Origin: CAYGTK01 sp964352775
Lineage (GTDB): Bacteria; Bacteroidota; Bacteroidia; Chitinophagales; CAIOSU01
Direction of reading: 5' to 3'
Length of the DNA stretch: 25,692 nucleotides
NCBI GenBank assembly: GCA_964352775.1
Contig: CAYGTK010000031.1
Span: 1 to 25,692, forward strand
The position numbers and the translations under genes were made by a program. The first letter of the stretch is position 1. Each line of letters opens with the position of its first letter. Under the pieces are notes generated by a model. That model worked only from the letters and a program-made list of their open reading frames with translations. It searched no databases and was not told the DNA's origin. This document shows positions 14,905-22,891 of this stretch, piece after piece.

Positions 14905-15786
14905 ATGACATACAGAGCTATACTATTGTTTCTATTTATGGCACTAGCAATGAATTTTGCAATTGCGCAAGATGATTCGCAAGCCGAGAATACTGAACAA
15001 GAAAAGGAAGAAGAACCGAAGCAAATAAGCCCTTCGGGAATTGCTGTTACCCCGTCGCATTTGCGATTCAATATTGAACCAGGGCAGCAAGCATCACGAA
15101 AAGTGAAAGTAACCAACGACACGGAGGACATCCAGAAGTTTAAAGTCACCTTTGCTGACTTTAATATGGATGGTAAGGGGCAAAGCCAATTTTTGCCACC
15201 AGGTGAAGGGCAATACAGTCTATCAAAATGGACCTCTGTATCGCCTAGTTTCATAGAGTTGAAGCCTGGAGAACGTAAAGAGATAACTGTAACGGTAACC
15301 ATACCTAATGATGAAGAAGCCCGAAAGGCAGCTTGGTGTGTTATGATGATAGAACAGACCGAAGTACGAAATACACTTGGTGAAGGCAGAAACAATGGTG
15401 AAAGTGTGGCATTTGGTGTGATACCTACAATGGCATTTGGTATTTACATCTATCAAAACCCACCTAATGTAGCCGTAAACAAAGTAGAGATACTTGATTT
15501 TGGAGTGAGCACAAGAAACGATCTAAGTATGCTCCAGCTTGATGTTAAGAACATAGGCGACGGTATTTCTTATTGCGCTACTTACGTTGATGTGATAAAT
15601 CTTAATACAGGTGAACAACGCAAGCTAGGTTCAAAGAGCTTCACCATTGTACCAGGATTGATACGTGAGTTTCTAGTTGCACTACCAAACGACCTGCCAA
15701 GTGGTGAGTACAGCGCAGTAGGTGTGGTAGACTTTGGGGATGATGAAGAAATAATAGCTGCGGAACTAAATTTTTCCGTTCCCTGA
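14905..15786 (+). CDS. PapD-like periplasmic chaperone (putative chaperone-usher system)
   Basis: 293 residues. A signal peptide (MTYRAILLFLFMALAMNFAIAQ) is followed by an acidic linker about 23-40, then two Ig-like beta-sandwich domains, about 42-165 and 170-293. In domain 1, GIAVTPSHLRFNIEPG resembles the first strand of PapD-type chaperones, VSPSFIELKPGERKEITVTV their middle strands, and IPNDEEARKAAWCVMM the segment before their F strand. VAFGVIPTMAFGIYIYQNPP closely mimics in pattern the G1 strand and interdomain Pro used by PapD-like chaperones to complete pilin subunits. Its place before two subunit-like genes and an outer-membrane barrel gene fits that role. A TTG at 14872 in the same frame is less likely because it precedes the signal peptide. 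No family match was run; it could be another Ig-like surface protein. Confidence 0.7.
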   Translation: MTYRAILLFLFMALAMNFAIAQDDSQAENTEQEKEEEPKQISPSGIAVTPSHLRFNIEPGQQASRKVKVTNDTEDIQKFKVTFADFNMDGKGQSQFLPPGEGQYSLSKWTSVSPSFIELKPGERKEITVTVTIPNDEEARKAAWCVMMIEQTEVRNTLGEGRNNGESVAFGVIPTMAFGIYIYQNPPNVAVNKVEILDFGVSTRNDLSMLQLDVKNIGDGISYCATYVDVINLNTGEQRKLGSKSFTIVPGLIREFLVALPNDLPSGEYSAVGVVDFGDDEEIIAAELNFSVP

Positions 15787-15902
15787 AACCTTTTTTAAAA
15801 CACCTCGTAGAAGCCTATTGAAAACCTAAAAACTAAACCATGAATACACAAACTTTTAACTCAGTAATTAAACAACAATTAAACTTTTTAAACTTGGAAA
15901 AC

Positions 15903-16688
15903 ATGAAAAGATTTCTTCCCGTATTAGCCATGATTGGCGGATTGTTCTTCGCACAAACTGCGAACGCACAATTGATCGATGAGCAGGATGTAACCATTAC
16001 TATGGATCTACAGCCTATTCTTCAATTAGAAATGACGACTCCTAATCAGATAGAGTTCGTATTTGATGACATTAATGAGTACTACGCAGGTATCACTCAG
16101 TATGCAGCTACAATTTTGAAAGTAAGCTCTACTGTAAGTTGGGACCTTTATGCTGTTGGTCGTTCTAATGGAACTACTGGTGCTGGTTTTTGGGATCAAG
16201 TTATCGACTATGGTAGTGGTAACAACACCAATGCAGTTGATGAATTGCCATTGAGTTTGGTTGAGCTTCGTCAAGCACAAGCTAACAGCGGTGATGGTGC
16301 TGCAACAGGTGCATTCTCTGACTATAGTGCTGCATTCCCAGCGGTAGGTTCTGCTTCAGGATCTAACAGCTTGTATGTAAATGGTGGTACTGCAACTCCT
16401 CCAGTTGCTGCTAACAAATATATCGCAGGTCACTCTGGTACTTCAGGTACTGCAGGTCAAGATTTTATTGCAGGTGGTAGCTACCTTACACAAACAGGTG
16501 TAACTAGCGATTACTACTATGCTATTGACTACCGTATCCTTCCAGGATTGCCAGCTATATTCCCGAATGCATTTGATGCATTGGGTACTACTTCTTTGGA
16601 TATTGTAACTGTAAACGGTGCTGGTAGCTATGCTGAGCCAGGTGTTTACACTATGTATGTTCAATATGTATTGTTGGAAGACCAATAA
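15903..16688 (+). CDS. Major pilin-like secreted subunit of the chaperone-usher-like locus
   Basis: 261 residues: signal peptide MKRFLPVLAMIGGLFFAQ ending TANA-Q, then a beta-rich, Gly/Ser/Thr/Ala-rich domain without cysteine. The mature N-terminus has an alternating strand (DVTITMDLQPILQLEMT) that could act as a donor strand. The C-terminus ends in PGVYTMYVQYVLLEDQ, like the last strand of fimbrial subunits. Glycine is mostly GGT and all three mature-protein arginines are CGT, unlike neighbouring genes, a usual sign of very high expression. A paralog follows at 16796. The ATG at 15840 is in frame and cannot be excluded, but the bases from 15840 to 15902 look AT-rich and leader-like, and it would put 21 extra residues before the signal peptide. 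Assignment as a pilin is inference from fold pattern and context. Confidence 0.68.
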   Translation: MKRFLPVLAMIGGLFFAQTANAQLIDEQDVTITMDLQPILQLEMTTPNQIEFVFDDINEYYAGITQYAATILKVSSTVSWDLYAVGRSNGTTGAGFWDQVIDYGSGNNTNAVDELPLSLVELRQAQANSGDGAATGAFSDYSAAFPAVGSASGSNSLYVNGGTATPPVAANKYIAGHSGTSGTAGQDFIAGGSYLTQTGVTSDYYYAIDYRILPGLPAIFPNAFDALGTTSLDIVTVNGAGSYAEPGVYTMYVQYVLLEDQ

Positions 16689-16726
16689 GATAACTACTTG
16701 TTCGTCAATCGAATGAGTTTTGAATA

Positions 16727-16768
16727 ACGACCTGAAAGGGGTTCCGGAAACGGGACCCCTTAGGTCGT
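16727..16768 (+). terminator. Strong intercistronic stem-loop between the two subunit genes
   Basis: Left arm ACGACCT (16727-16733) pairs with AGGTCGT (16762-16768). After a 2-nt bulge, AAGGGGTTCCG pairs with CGGGACCCCTT (one G-U), closing on a GAAA tetraloop (16747-16750). This gives about 18 base pairs, the strongest hairpin I found in the window. There is no T-run after it, and the next gene starts 27 bases downstream, so full termination is unlikely. A partial terminator or a 3' stabiliser that keeps the first subunit mRNA more abundant than the downstream subunit and barrel mRNAs would fit its place. The stem is seen directly; the role is inferred. Confidence 0.6.
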
Positions 16769-16795
16769 ATTAAGAGACTAACACCAAAAACGTAA

Positions 16796-17410
16796 ATGGA
16801 CATCCGGGGAACCCTTCTTCTGCTATTGGTCATAGCCTTGAGCTATTCAGGCGCCGCGCAGATAAATTGCGGATCGGTGGATTTTACCCCCAATACACCC
16901 ATCACTGTCAATTTCACTTACGATTCCTTTTCTGAATACCTTGGCGGTATTACCATAAATAACATCGGCAGACTTCAAATAGTAGTTGAAGATCAAGCCG
17001 TGCCTGACCCTGATTGTCGCTGGTTTTTAACCATGGAAGTAAGTAACAACCCTGGAGCAGGAACACCAGCTACAGAATGGGAAGAACTTGCTAGTTATGG
17101 TACTGGAACGGGGAGCAACCCCACTATTGATATTTTTGAGATAAGGGTACGAAATGCCTGCGAAACCTCACCCATTAACGGAGTATACCAAACGTTTAAT
17201 AGTGACGGAGATATAACTGATATCATCGCTAATGGACTAGCTCGAAATGATGCAGGGAATTGTAACCTGAATGTGAATGGCCCAGGTAGCTACCTAACAA
17301 ATTTCAACGAATACACCTTTTCTATTGATGTGAGGGTAAGACCTGATTTCGTGTTCGATCCAGGAGTGTACGAACTGAGCGTTCGTTTTCATATTGAAGA
17401 GCAGCCGTAA
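16796..17410 (+). CDS. Minor pilin-like secreted subunit, paralog of the preceding gene
   Basis: 204 residues with signal peptide MDIRGTLLLLLVIALSYSGAAQ. It aligns by eye with the preceding protein in order: NFTYDSFSEYLGGIT against EFVFDDINEYYAGIT, SYGTGTGSNP against DYGSGNNTNA, NGPGSYL against AGGSYL and PGVYELSVRFHIEEQP against PGVYTMYVQYVLLEDQ. Differences: a mature N-terminus about a dozen residues shorter, so the putative donor strand may be reduced, and four cysteines (QINCGS, PDCRW, RNACET, GNCNL) where the major subunit has none, enough for two disulfides. Codon use is mixed, suggesting lower expression, in keeping with its place after the stem-loop. It could be a tip, base or terminator subunit. 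Its stop is 18 bases before the barrel protein. Confidence 0.65.
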   Translation: MDIRGTLLLLLVIALSYSGAAQINCGSVDFTPNTPITVNFTYDSFSEYLGGITINNIGRLQIVVEDQAVPDPDCRWFLTMEVSNNPGAGTPATEWEELASYGTGTGSNPTIDIFEIRVRNACETSPINGVYQTFNSDGDITDIIANGLARNDAGNCNLNVNGPGSYLTNFNEYTFSIDVRVRPDFVFDPGVYELSVRFHIEEQP

Positions 17411-17428
17411 GGCACTCAACTAACTAAC

Positions 17429-20400
17429 TTGCTGAACCTTAAACCACATAACGCCCTCTTCGTTCTGATGATAGTGCTGCTTTGCACTTCAACAGGCTAT
17501 GCCCAGATAAATGGGATAAATGGCTTTACTAATGGTGTTTCAGCAAAAGATGTAGAAGTAAGATTTAAAGAAGCGGAAATGGAGATCGGCAAAGGCGAGA
17601 TCGTTTCCAATAGCTTAGTTGTAGTTAATAAGAGTCGACAGGTATTACGCTTTGCTGTGCAGCTTAACTACCCGGGAGATTGGCGCCTAATAGGCAATAC
17701 TAATGTATGGTACGAAATTGAATCTGGAGACTCCATGTTCGTTCCTGTACGGATAATACCAAGAAAGCTAACTAACGGTAATACTAGGGTTATTATAAAT
17801 GGGCTAGTGCTGAATGAAGATGGCCAAGCTTTACAAAGCACCTACTTCTATGCTTCAACCAAAAAGATAGTCAGTTGGGCATTAGATGTGCTACCTGATG
17901 CCAAGATATATTTTAAGAATAATGAAGACACGGCTCATTTTGCTATGAATGTGATCAATACAGGAAACTTCGATCAAGATATTCTACTCACCCTTTCTGG
18001 TACTCGAGATGACTTGTTGCTCTATGGCCCGAAAGGTGGGCTGATAGAGAAGCCAGAATACACGTTTACACTGAACCCCAGTCAAGATAGCTCCTTCCGA
18101 TTTAGCACTAAGCAAACTTTCGGCACAAGGAACAGACGTCCCGTATCGCTTATAAGTCACCGCCCAGATGTTACTACACAAGAGCGTATGTATACTATGT
18201 ATGCAACAACTACCGAACCAAAGAGCAGCGGTAATAACAGTTATACTAGGGGCTCACGGGTTAACTTCGTAAAGCTGAGTAATGAAAAGAAAGCGACGGA
18301 ATTCAGCGGCCCAGTGCTGCCTATTGTTGCTGAACTGAATGTGCAAAGTGTATTAGGAGCAGCTACTTTCGCGTCAATAAATTTGAATGGGTTTAAGATA
18401 TTTGAAGATCAATCGTTCTTGACCTACTTTACGCAATTCAATTTCAATTCCATATTCTTCAACACACAAAGCTTTCGCAATGCTGCTTATTATATTGGCT
18501 ATTTCCGTGATAATGCATCCGTGGAATTTGGCCAAATAGCTGCAGGAAATATTGGTGTGCCAGCCTTTGGTAGGGGTGTTAAGGGAAGTTATCGCTTTTT
18601 ACCAAAGCATAGGGTAGGGGCATTCTATTTACAACAACCATATTTGTTTCAAGCTCCACAGCGCCGCAGTGTAGGTGGTTTTTATGAGTTCAATTTTTCT
18701 GAGGGACAACGTATAATTGCCGAGTACTCAAGGGTGTTCGATAATTTGCGGAATAGCACTACGGATGTAGCTACCCTAAGAACCAACTTCCGCTTACTCA
18801 ATAGACATAATTTCGCTTTTTTTGGCTCGCTGAGTAACAGGAATGATAGGTTCGACCCTGCTAATCCTGTCACTAGAACTGGGACACTATTTGGCGGTAA
18901 TTACTCCAGTAGTCTTTTTGATAGAAAGCTTAGCGTAAACCTTAATGGGCAATACAATTCACGCTATTATGGAAATGCCAATAATCAGCGGATAATCGGG
19001 AATAACTTGATGAAGCTAAGAGTTTCTGAGAAGGTGAATATCTTTTTAACCAATAATGCCAATTGGTCGCGCCGCTACTTTGAGCCACCTAGAGACACAT
19101 TGGCTCCACAAGAATTCTCTTTTTACTTCAACCAAATGGATTTTGCTATAAATTCCAAGATCGGGACTTTACAGCCTTTCTTGTTCTACAATGTTCAAAA
19201 TCAGCTTGGTAGCAGACTACATTACAGGGGGGTAGGTTTCCGCTATGGAACCTACGATCTCGGACAAAATTTACTTTTAGCTTTCATTACCCGTATGGGT
19301 TATAATAGAACACTAGATATACCTGATCTAGATGAGTTCTTTAGTTTAGAACTAGGTACGCTTTTACGGATCCGTACCCTTACTATGAATATTCGCTACT
19401 TCTATGGGCCTAATTCTATTGCAGGGGCTGAGAATTTATTGAATGAAGGCCTAGCACCGCAGTTCCTCCGTTTATCAGCTCAGTATCAGTATTTGTTCCG
19501 AAACACCCACTTCGTATTACAACCAGGAACGAATTATTCTTACAATAACCGACTTAAGAATCATGTGTTTGGGTTAAACAGCCAGTTGTTTTACTTCACT
19601 AATAGTGGCTGGCGTTTCGGCGTTAATTTTAATTACACCGTTTCTACCAACAACTTTGACCCTACACGTTTGAATACGCTTAATATTCAACAATTAGGAG
19701 AAACTGATAACCAAAGAAACGTGAGTAATAACGCTGTTTTAGGTGTTAATATTAGGAAGGAATTTGGCCTGCCCATACCTTTTGCTAAGCGCAAAAACTT
19801 TAATGCAGAGTTCGTGGCCTTCTATGATCTGAACGGGAATAAGAAAAAGGATAAGAACGAGCCGCCTATAGAAAACGTAGTTATAAGAGTAAACAAGAAC
19901 GAGATAATAACCAATGATGCGGGAAAAGCCAGTTTGCTGAATTTAGCGATGGGTAAATACCACATGACGACCTTTCCGCTAGATGAGTTAAATGGTTGGT
20001 TCAGTGATTCTGAAGATAGTATTGTAATAGCTGATAATGGAGAGATAGCTGTGCCATTTGTAAGGGGGGTAAAGGTGTATGGAAATGTGATAATTGAACG
20101 AGAAAAACTGGCCACAGATGCGGATGATCCGTTTGACCTTTCCAACATTAAAATAATGGCCAATAACGGTAAATCGTACACCACACTTACCGGGTTTGAC
20201 GGGGGCTTCCAGTTCTATCTGCCGAATAGCACTTATGTAATGACGTTGGATGAAAATATACTAGGGACTAAATACTCCCTTTTACAAAATAACATCGAAA
20301 TAGAGCTAAGTAAAGACCTAGAAAGCCTTTATATATCCTTCTTTATTGTAGAAAAGCAACGACGCATTAAGGTGAAGAAATTCGGTAGTGGAAAAACAGA

Positions 20401-21085
20401 AACCATTATTCGAAAATCGGATGGAGGATTGATAAAAACTACTGTAGAAACCCCAGCGGAAGGTGAAGAGAATTCAAACGGCAATAATAATTCTGGTGGA
20501 AATAACAATTTCAATAACAACAGTAATGGCACTATAAATTCAGATGGAAGTCTGAACGTGCCGAACAATAATGGCCAAGCACCTAATAATTTAAATGGTG
20601 CTGATGATGGTACAGGTACTTCTAATAGTAACTCTACCAACGGTAATGGAAACCAAATTGTACGGTCGGAACGATTAGATGGCGGACGAAACATTGACCC
20701 AAGTAATAATCCGAATTCACCAGCTGTAACTAATGTATTTAAGGGACCAATGAGGGTGCAGCCATTGTATAAGGATAGCGTACAGAACATCCCAAGGCCA
20801 ATAGATAAGACCAAAGTGCGTTTCAGAGTAGAATTAGTGGCTTTTAGCAGCCTTAAGAAGAGAGACATTAACAAGGTGGAAGAATTGGGCTACAAGGTAG
20901 TAGATGACAGCAAAGGAGGGCCTACACGTTTTATAAGCGATGTGCAATTGAATACCATGCTGGATAAATACCGCCCCGATGAAAAAGAGTTGCGTGAATT
21001 AGGTGTAGGTTTCTCTCGTATAATTGGTGATTACGACGATATGTACATTTCTAAAGAAGACGCCCAACGTCTATTAACAGAGTAA
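17429..21085 (+). CDS. Usher-like outer-membrane beta-barrel protein with periplasmic Ig-like and C-terminal accessory domains
   Basis: 1218 residues. Signal peptide 1-26; one or two Ig-like beta-sandwiches about 30-240; a long run of alternating, aromatic-rich strands about 303-785 that reads as an outer-membrane barrel; an SdrD-B/Cna-B-like domain about 793-868 with FYDLNGNKKKDKNEPP; a second sandwich about 875-985 (VYGNVIIE, TTLTGFDGGFQFYLP); an Asn/Gly-rich linker about 1013-1077; and a final mixed alpha/beta domain about 1127-1218 (FRVELVAFSS). Barrel plus small beta-sandwiches is the layout of fimbrial ushers, and the position after chaperone- and subunit-like genes fits. It is 350 residues longer than FimD, and I did not recognise a clear usher signature, so another type of export or assembly barrel remains possible. 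The start is TTG at 17429; the first ATG (17468) would truncate the signal peptide. Confidence 0.62.
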   Translation: MLNLKPHNALFVLMIVLLCTSTGYAQINGINGFTNGVSAKDVEVRFKEAEMEIGKGEIVSNSLVVVNKSRQVLRFAVQLNYPGDWRLIGNTNVWYEIESGDSMFVPVRIIPRKLTNGNTRVIINGLVLNEDGQALQSTYFYASTKKIVSWALDVLPDAKIYFKNNEDTAHFAMNVINTGNFDQDILLTLSGTRDDLLLYGPKGGLIEKPEYTFTLNPSQDSSFRFSTKQTFGTRNRRPVSLISHRPDVTTQERMYTMYATTTEPKSSGNNSYTRGSRVNFVKLSNEKKATEFSGPVLPIVAELNVQSVLGAATFASINLNGFKIFEDQSFLTYFTQFNFNSIFFNTQSFRNAAYYIGYFRDNASVEFGQIAAGNIGVPAFGRGVKGSYRFLPKHRVGAFYLQQPYLFQAPQRRSVGGFYEFNFSEGQRIIAEYSRVFDNLRNSTTDVATLRTNFRLLNRHNFAFFGSLSNRNDRFDPANPVTRTGTLFGGNYSSSLFDRKLSVNLNGQYNSRYYGNANNQRIIGNNLMKLRVSEKVNIFLTNNANWSRRYFEPPRDTLAPQEFSFYFNQMDFAINSKIGTLQPFLFYNVQNQLGSRLHYRGVGFRYGTYDLGQNLLLAFITRMGYNRTLDIPDLDEFFSLELGTLLRIRTLTMNIRYFYGPNSIAGAENLLNEGLAPQFLRLSAQYQYLFRNTHFVLQPGTNYSYNNRLKNHVFGLNSQLFYFTNSGWRFGVNFNYTVSTNNFDPTRLNTLNIQQLGETDNQRNVSNNAVLGVNIRKEFGLPIPFAKRKNFNAEFVAFYDLNGNKKKDKNEPPIENVVIRVNKNEIITNDAGKASLLNLAMGKYHMTTFPLDELNGWFSDSEDSIVIADNGEIAVPFVRGVKVYGNVIIEREKLATDADDPFDLSNIKIMANNGKSYTTLTGFDGGFQFYLPNSTYVMTLDENILGTKYSLLQNNIEIELSKDLESLYISFFIVEKQRRIKVKKFGSGKTETIIRKSDGGLIKTTVETPAEGEENSNGNNNSGGNNNFNNNSNGTINSDGSLNVPNNNGQAPNNLNGADDGTGTSNSNSTNGNGNQIVRSERLDGGRNIDPSNNPNSPAVTNVFKGPMRVQPLYKDSVQNIPRPIDKTKVRFRVELVAFSSLKKRDINKVEELGYKVVDDSKGGPTRFISDVQLNTMLDKYRPDEKELRELGVGFSRIIGDYDDMYISKEDAQRLLTE
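20467..20660 (+). repeat. Low-complexity Asn/Gly/Ser-coding tract inside the usher-like gene
   Basis: About 64 codons dominated by AAT/AAC with GGT/GGC and AGT, encoding runs such as NGNNNSGGNNNFNNNSNGT. It has no strict repeat unit. It separates the last beta-sandwich from the C-terminal domain and reads as a flexible, probably periplasmic tether. Such tracts vary in length between strains by slippage. Confidence 0.8.
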
Positions 21086-21132
21086 GTCTTTTGCATTCAA
21101 TATCCCTAATTTAGAGGCAAACCCGTTTGCTC

Positions 21133-22890
21133 ATGTTTCGTTGTTTCATCGCATTATTACTTCCATTTTTCATCAGTACATCTGCTTTCTCGGTTGACTT
21201 GAGTTCTGCTCAAATGCGAGAGATAGACAAGAAAATAGCGGCAGTAGTTAAGAAGAAAGATATTGTTGGGATAAGCTATGCTGTAATAGACAAACAAGGT
21301 ATAGTTCATGCAAATGCATTAGGCTACAGGCACAAGAGTGAAAAAGCCCCTGCTACCATTCACAGTGCTTTTGCTGCTGGTTCAATTTCAAAGTCTTTTA
21401 CAGCTGTAGGCATTATGCAACTAATAGAGCAGGGTAAAGTAGATCTAGATGCTCCTGTTAGCCGCTACATAAAGGAGTTCAGCCTATTACCTAGATATGA
21501 TGTGCAAGAGTACACTATCCGCCGTTTTTTGACTCATAGTGCTGGTATTCCAAGCGACAACCTCTATGGTATAACTGGAGAAGATCCCATCTCGAAAGAT
21601 GAATTGATAAAGCGAATGCAAAGTCAACATCAAACACTTCCGCCAGGAAAGATCTATCAGTACAGCAATATAGGCTATACAGTGCTTGGTTTAGTAATTG
21701 AACGGGTAACGGGAAGATCATTTGAAGAGTATATGCAGACCGAAATTCTTGCTCCTCTCAAAATGAGTAATTCCTCTTTTGATATTGACTACATCCAAAG
21801 CGAAGAGCATATCTGTAAGGGGTATAATAAGAAAGGAAAGGAACATGATTATTATGAGTCGCGTGAAGTTCCTGCAGGGGGCTTATTGACCTCCGCTAAC
21901 GACCTTGCTCATTATGCTCAAATGTATTTGAATGGAGGCGTTTACAAAGGGCAACAAGTGCTCTTCAAGCAAAGTATTCAAAACATGTGGACCGTACAGA
22001 ATAGCGATGTAGCCTTAGACTATGACTTTAAAACAGGATTATGCTGGCGCAACACTCCAAAAGCTGGTGTCTCTATAATAGATGTGGTTCCAATATGGTG
22101 GCATTCAGGTAGTACGGTTCTTTTTTGTAGCCAATTGATATTCTTCCCCGAGCAAGAAATGGCGGTATTGGTACTCTGTAATACCCGCAAATGTGGCACA
22201 ACTAAAGCCATAGCCAATATGATAGCCGAAGCAGTATTGGAAGAACAATTTAATATCGAAGTACCTTCAATTAAGTCCTCTCAGAAAGTAAAAAAGCTTT
22301 CTACTGAAGATTTAGAGAACATGCCAGGCGAATATGCCACTATGTGGGGCAAGCTAACCATTGAGCGTAAGGGAAAGGATAAACTCAAGGCATCGCTTAT
22401 TGATAAGGGTTTTAAGGTAATAGCCTATGAGAATGGTGAAATAGGCATACGCCTGCAAATACTGGGTATCCCGGTCAAGATAAGTCAGCTAGAAAAGCTA
22501 CGTTTGAAATTTGACAATAGCACTGGAGAGGATGTGTTGGTCTTTGTTCAGAACGGTAAGCAATACTATTTTGGGGTGAAATATAAGCCTGAACCACCTA
22601 CGGAACTATGGAAGAAACGCTTGGGTAACTATGAGCAGCTTGACCCCAGAGAGGGCGATGTGAAATTTCTGTACGACTTTAAAGTAGAGCAAAAGGGCAA
22701 TACCATACATCTACAATTCAAGCCAAAACTCTATGAGCGATTTGCACTACAAATGAGTGTCCGACCAATAAATGAATACCAAGCCGTGCTAGAAGGCTAC
22801 AGCCGCTGGCAGGGTGAAGTAGTAACTTTTATGGAGACAGAAAAGGGTTTACAGCTCGACTTTTTAGGGCTTAGCTGGCTAAAGAAATAG
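21133..22890 (+). CDS. Exported serine hydrolase, class C beta-lactamase/penicillin-binding protein fold
   Basis: 585 residues: signal peptide MFRCFIALLLPFFISTSAFS, then a beta-lactamase-family domain about 28-375 with the catalytic SxxK as SISK (Ser84, Lys87), the YxN motif YSNIGY, and HSG in WWHSGST replacing the usual KTG. The C-terminal 200 residues (about 385-585) form a beta-rich lipocalin-like domain common in such hydrolases. Relatives include D-alanyl-D-alanine carboxypeptidases, esterases and peptidases; the substrate cannot be told from sequence. It starts 47 bases after the usher-like gene with no hairpin between, so co-transcription is possible. The ATG at 21133 is preferred to a TTG two codons earlier. 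Its stop lies one base from the stop of the convergent DUF1015 gene. Confidence 0.88.
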   Translation: MFRCFIALLLPFFISTSAFSVDLSSAQMREIDKKIAAVVKKKDIVGISYAVIDKQGIVHANALGYRHKSEKAPATIHSAFAAGSISKSFTAVGIMQLIEQGKVDLDAPVSRYIKEFSLLPRYDVQEYTIRRFLTHSAGIPSDNLYGITGEDPISKDELIKRMQSQHQTLPPGKIYQYSNIGYTVLGLVIERVTGRSFEEYMQTEILAPLKMSNSSFDIDYIQSEEHICKGYNKKGKEHDYYESREVPAGGLLTSANDLAHYAQMYLNGGVYKGQQVLFKQSIQNMWTVQNSDVALDYDFKTGLCWRNTPKAGVSIIDVVPIWWHSGSTVLFCSQLIFFPEQEMAVLVLCNTRKCGTTKAIANMIAEAVLEEQFNIEVPSIKSSQKVKKLSTEDLENMPGEYATMWGKLTIERKGKDKLKASLIDKGFKVIAYENGEIGIRLQILGIPVKISQLEKLRLKFDNSTGEDVLVFVQNGKQYYFGVKYKPEPPTELWKKRLGNYEQLDPREGDVKFLYDFKVEQKGNTIHLQFKPKLYERFALQMSVRPINEYQAVLEGYSRWQGEVVTFMETEKGLQLDFLGLSWLKK

Positions 22891-22891
22891 C

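Noticed and set aside
14823..15395. 190-codon minus-strand reading frame opposite the chaperone-like gene
   Set aside because: The plus-strand protein has a signal peptide and Ig-like pattern; the antisense product is Ser/Cys-rich and has no recognisable features.
15903..17410. Reading the subunits as type V (Mfa1/FimA) pilins
   Set aside because: They have ordinary signal peptides without a lipobox, no visible Rgp-type cleavage site region, and come with chaperone- and barrel-like genes absent from type V loci.
20329..20874. 181-codon minus-strand reading frame opposite the Asn-rich tract
   Set aside because: Its Leu-rich sequence is simply the complement of the AAT/AAC-rich tract of the usher-like gene.
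17429..21085. Reading the 1218-residue protein as a TonB-dependent (SusC-like) receptor
   Set aside because: No plug domain or TonB box is seen near the N-terminus; the N-terminal part is Ig-like and there is no SusD partner nearby.
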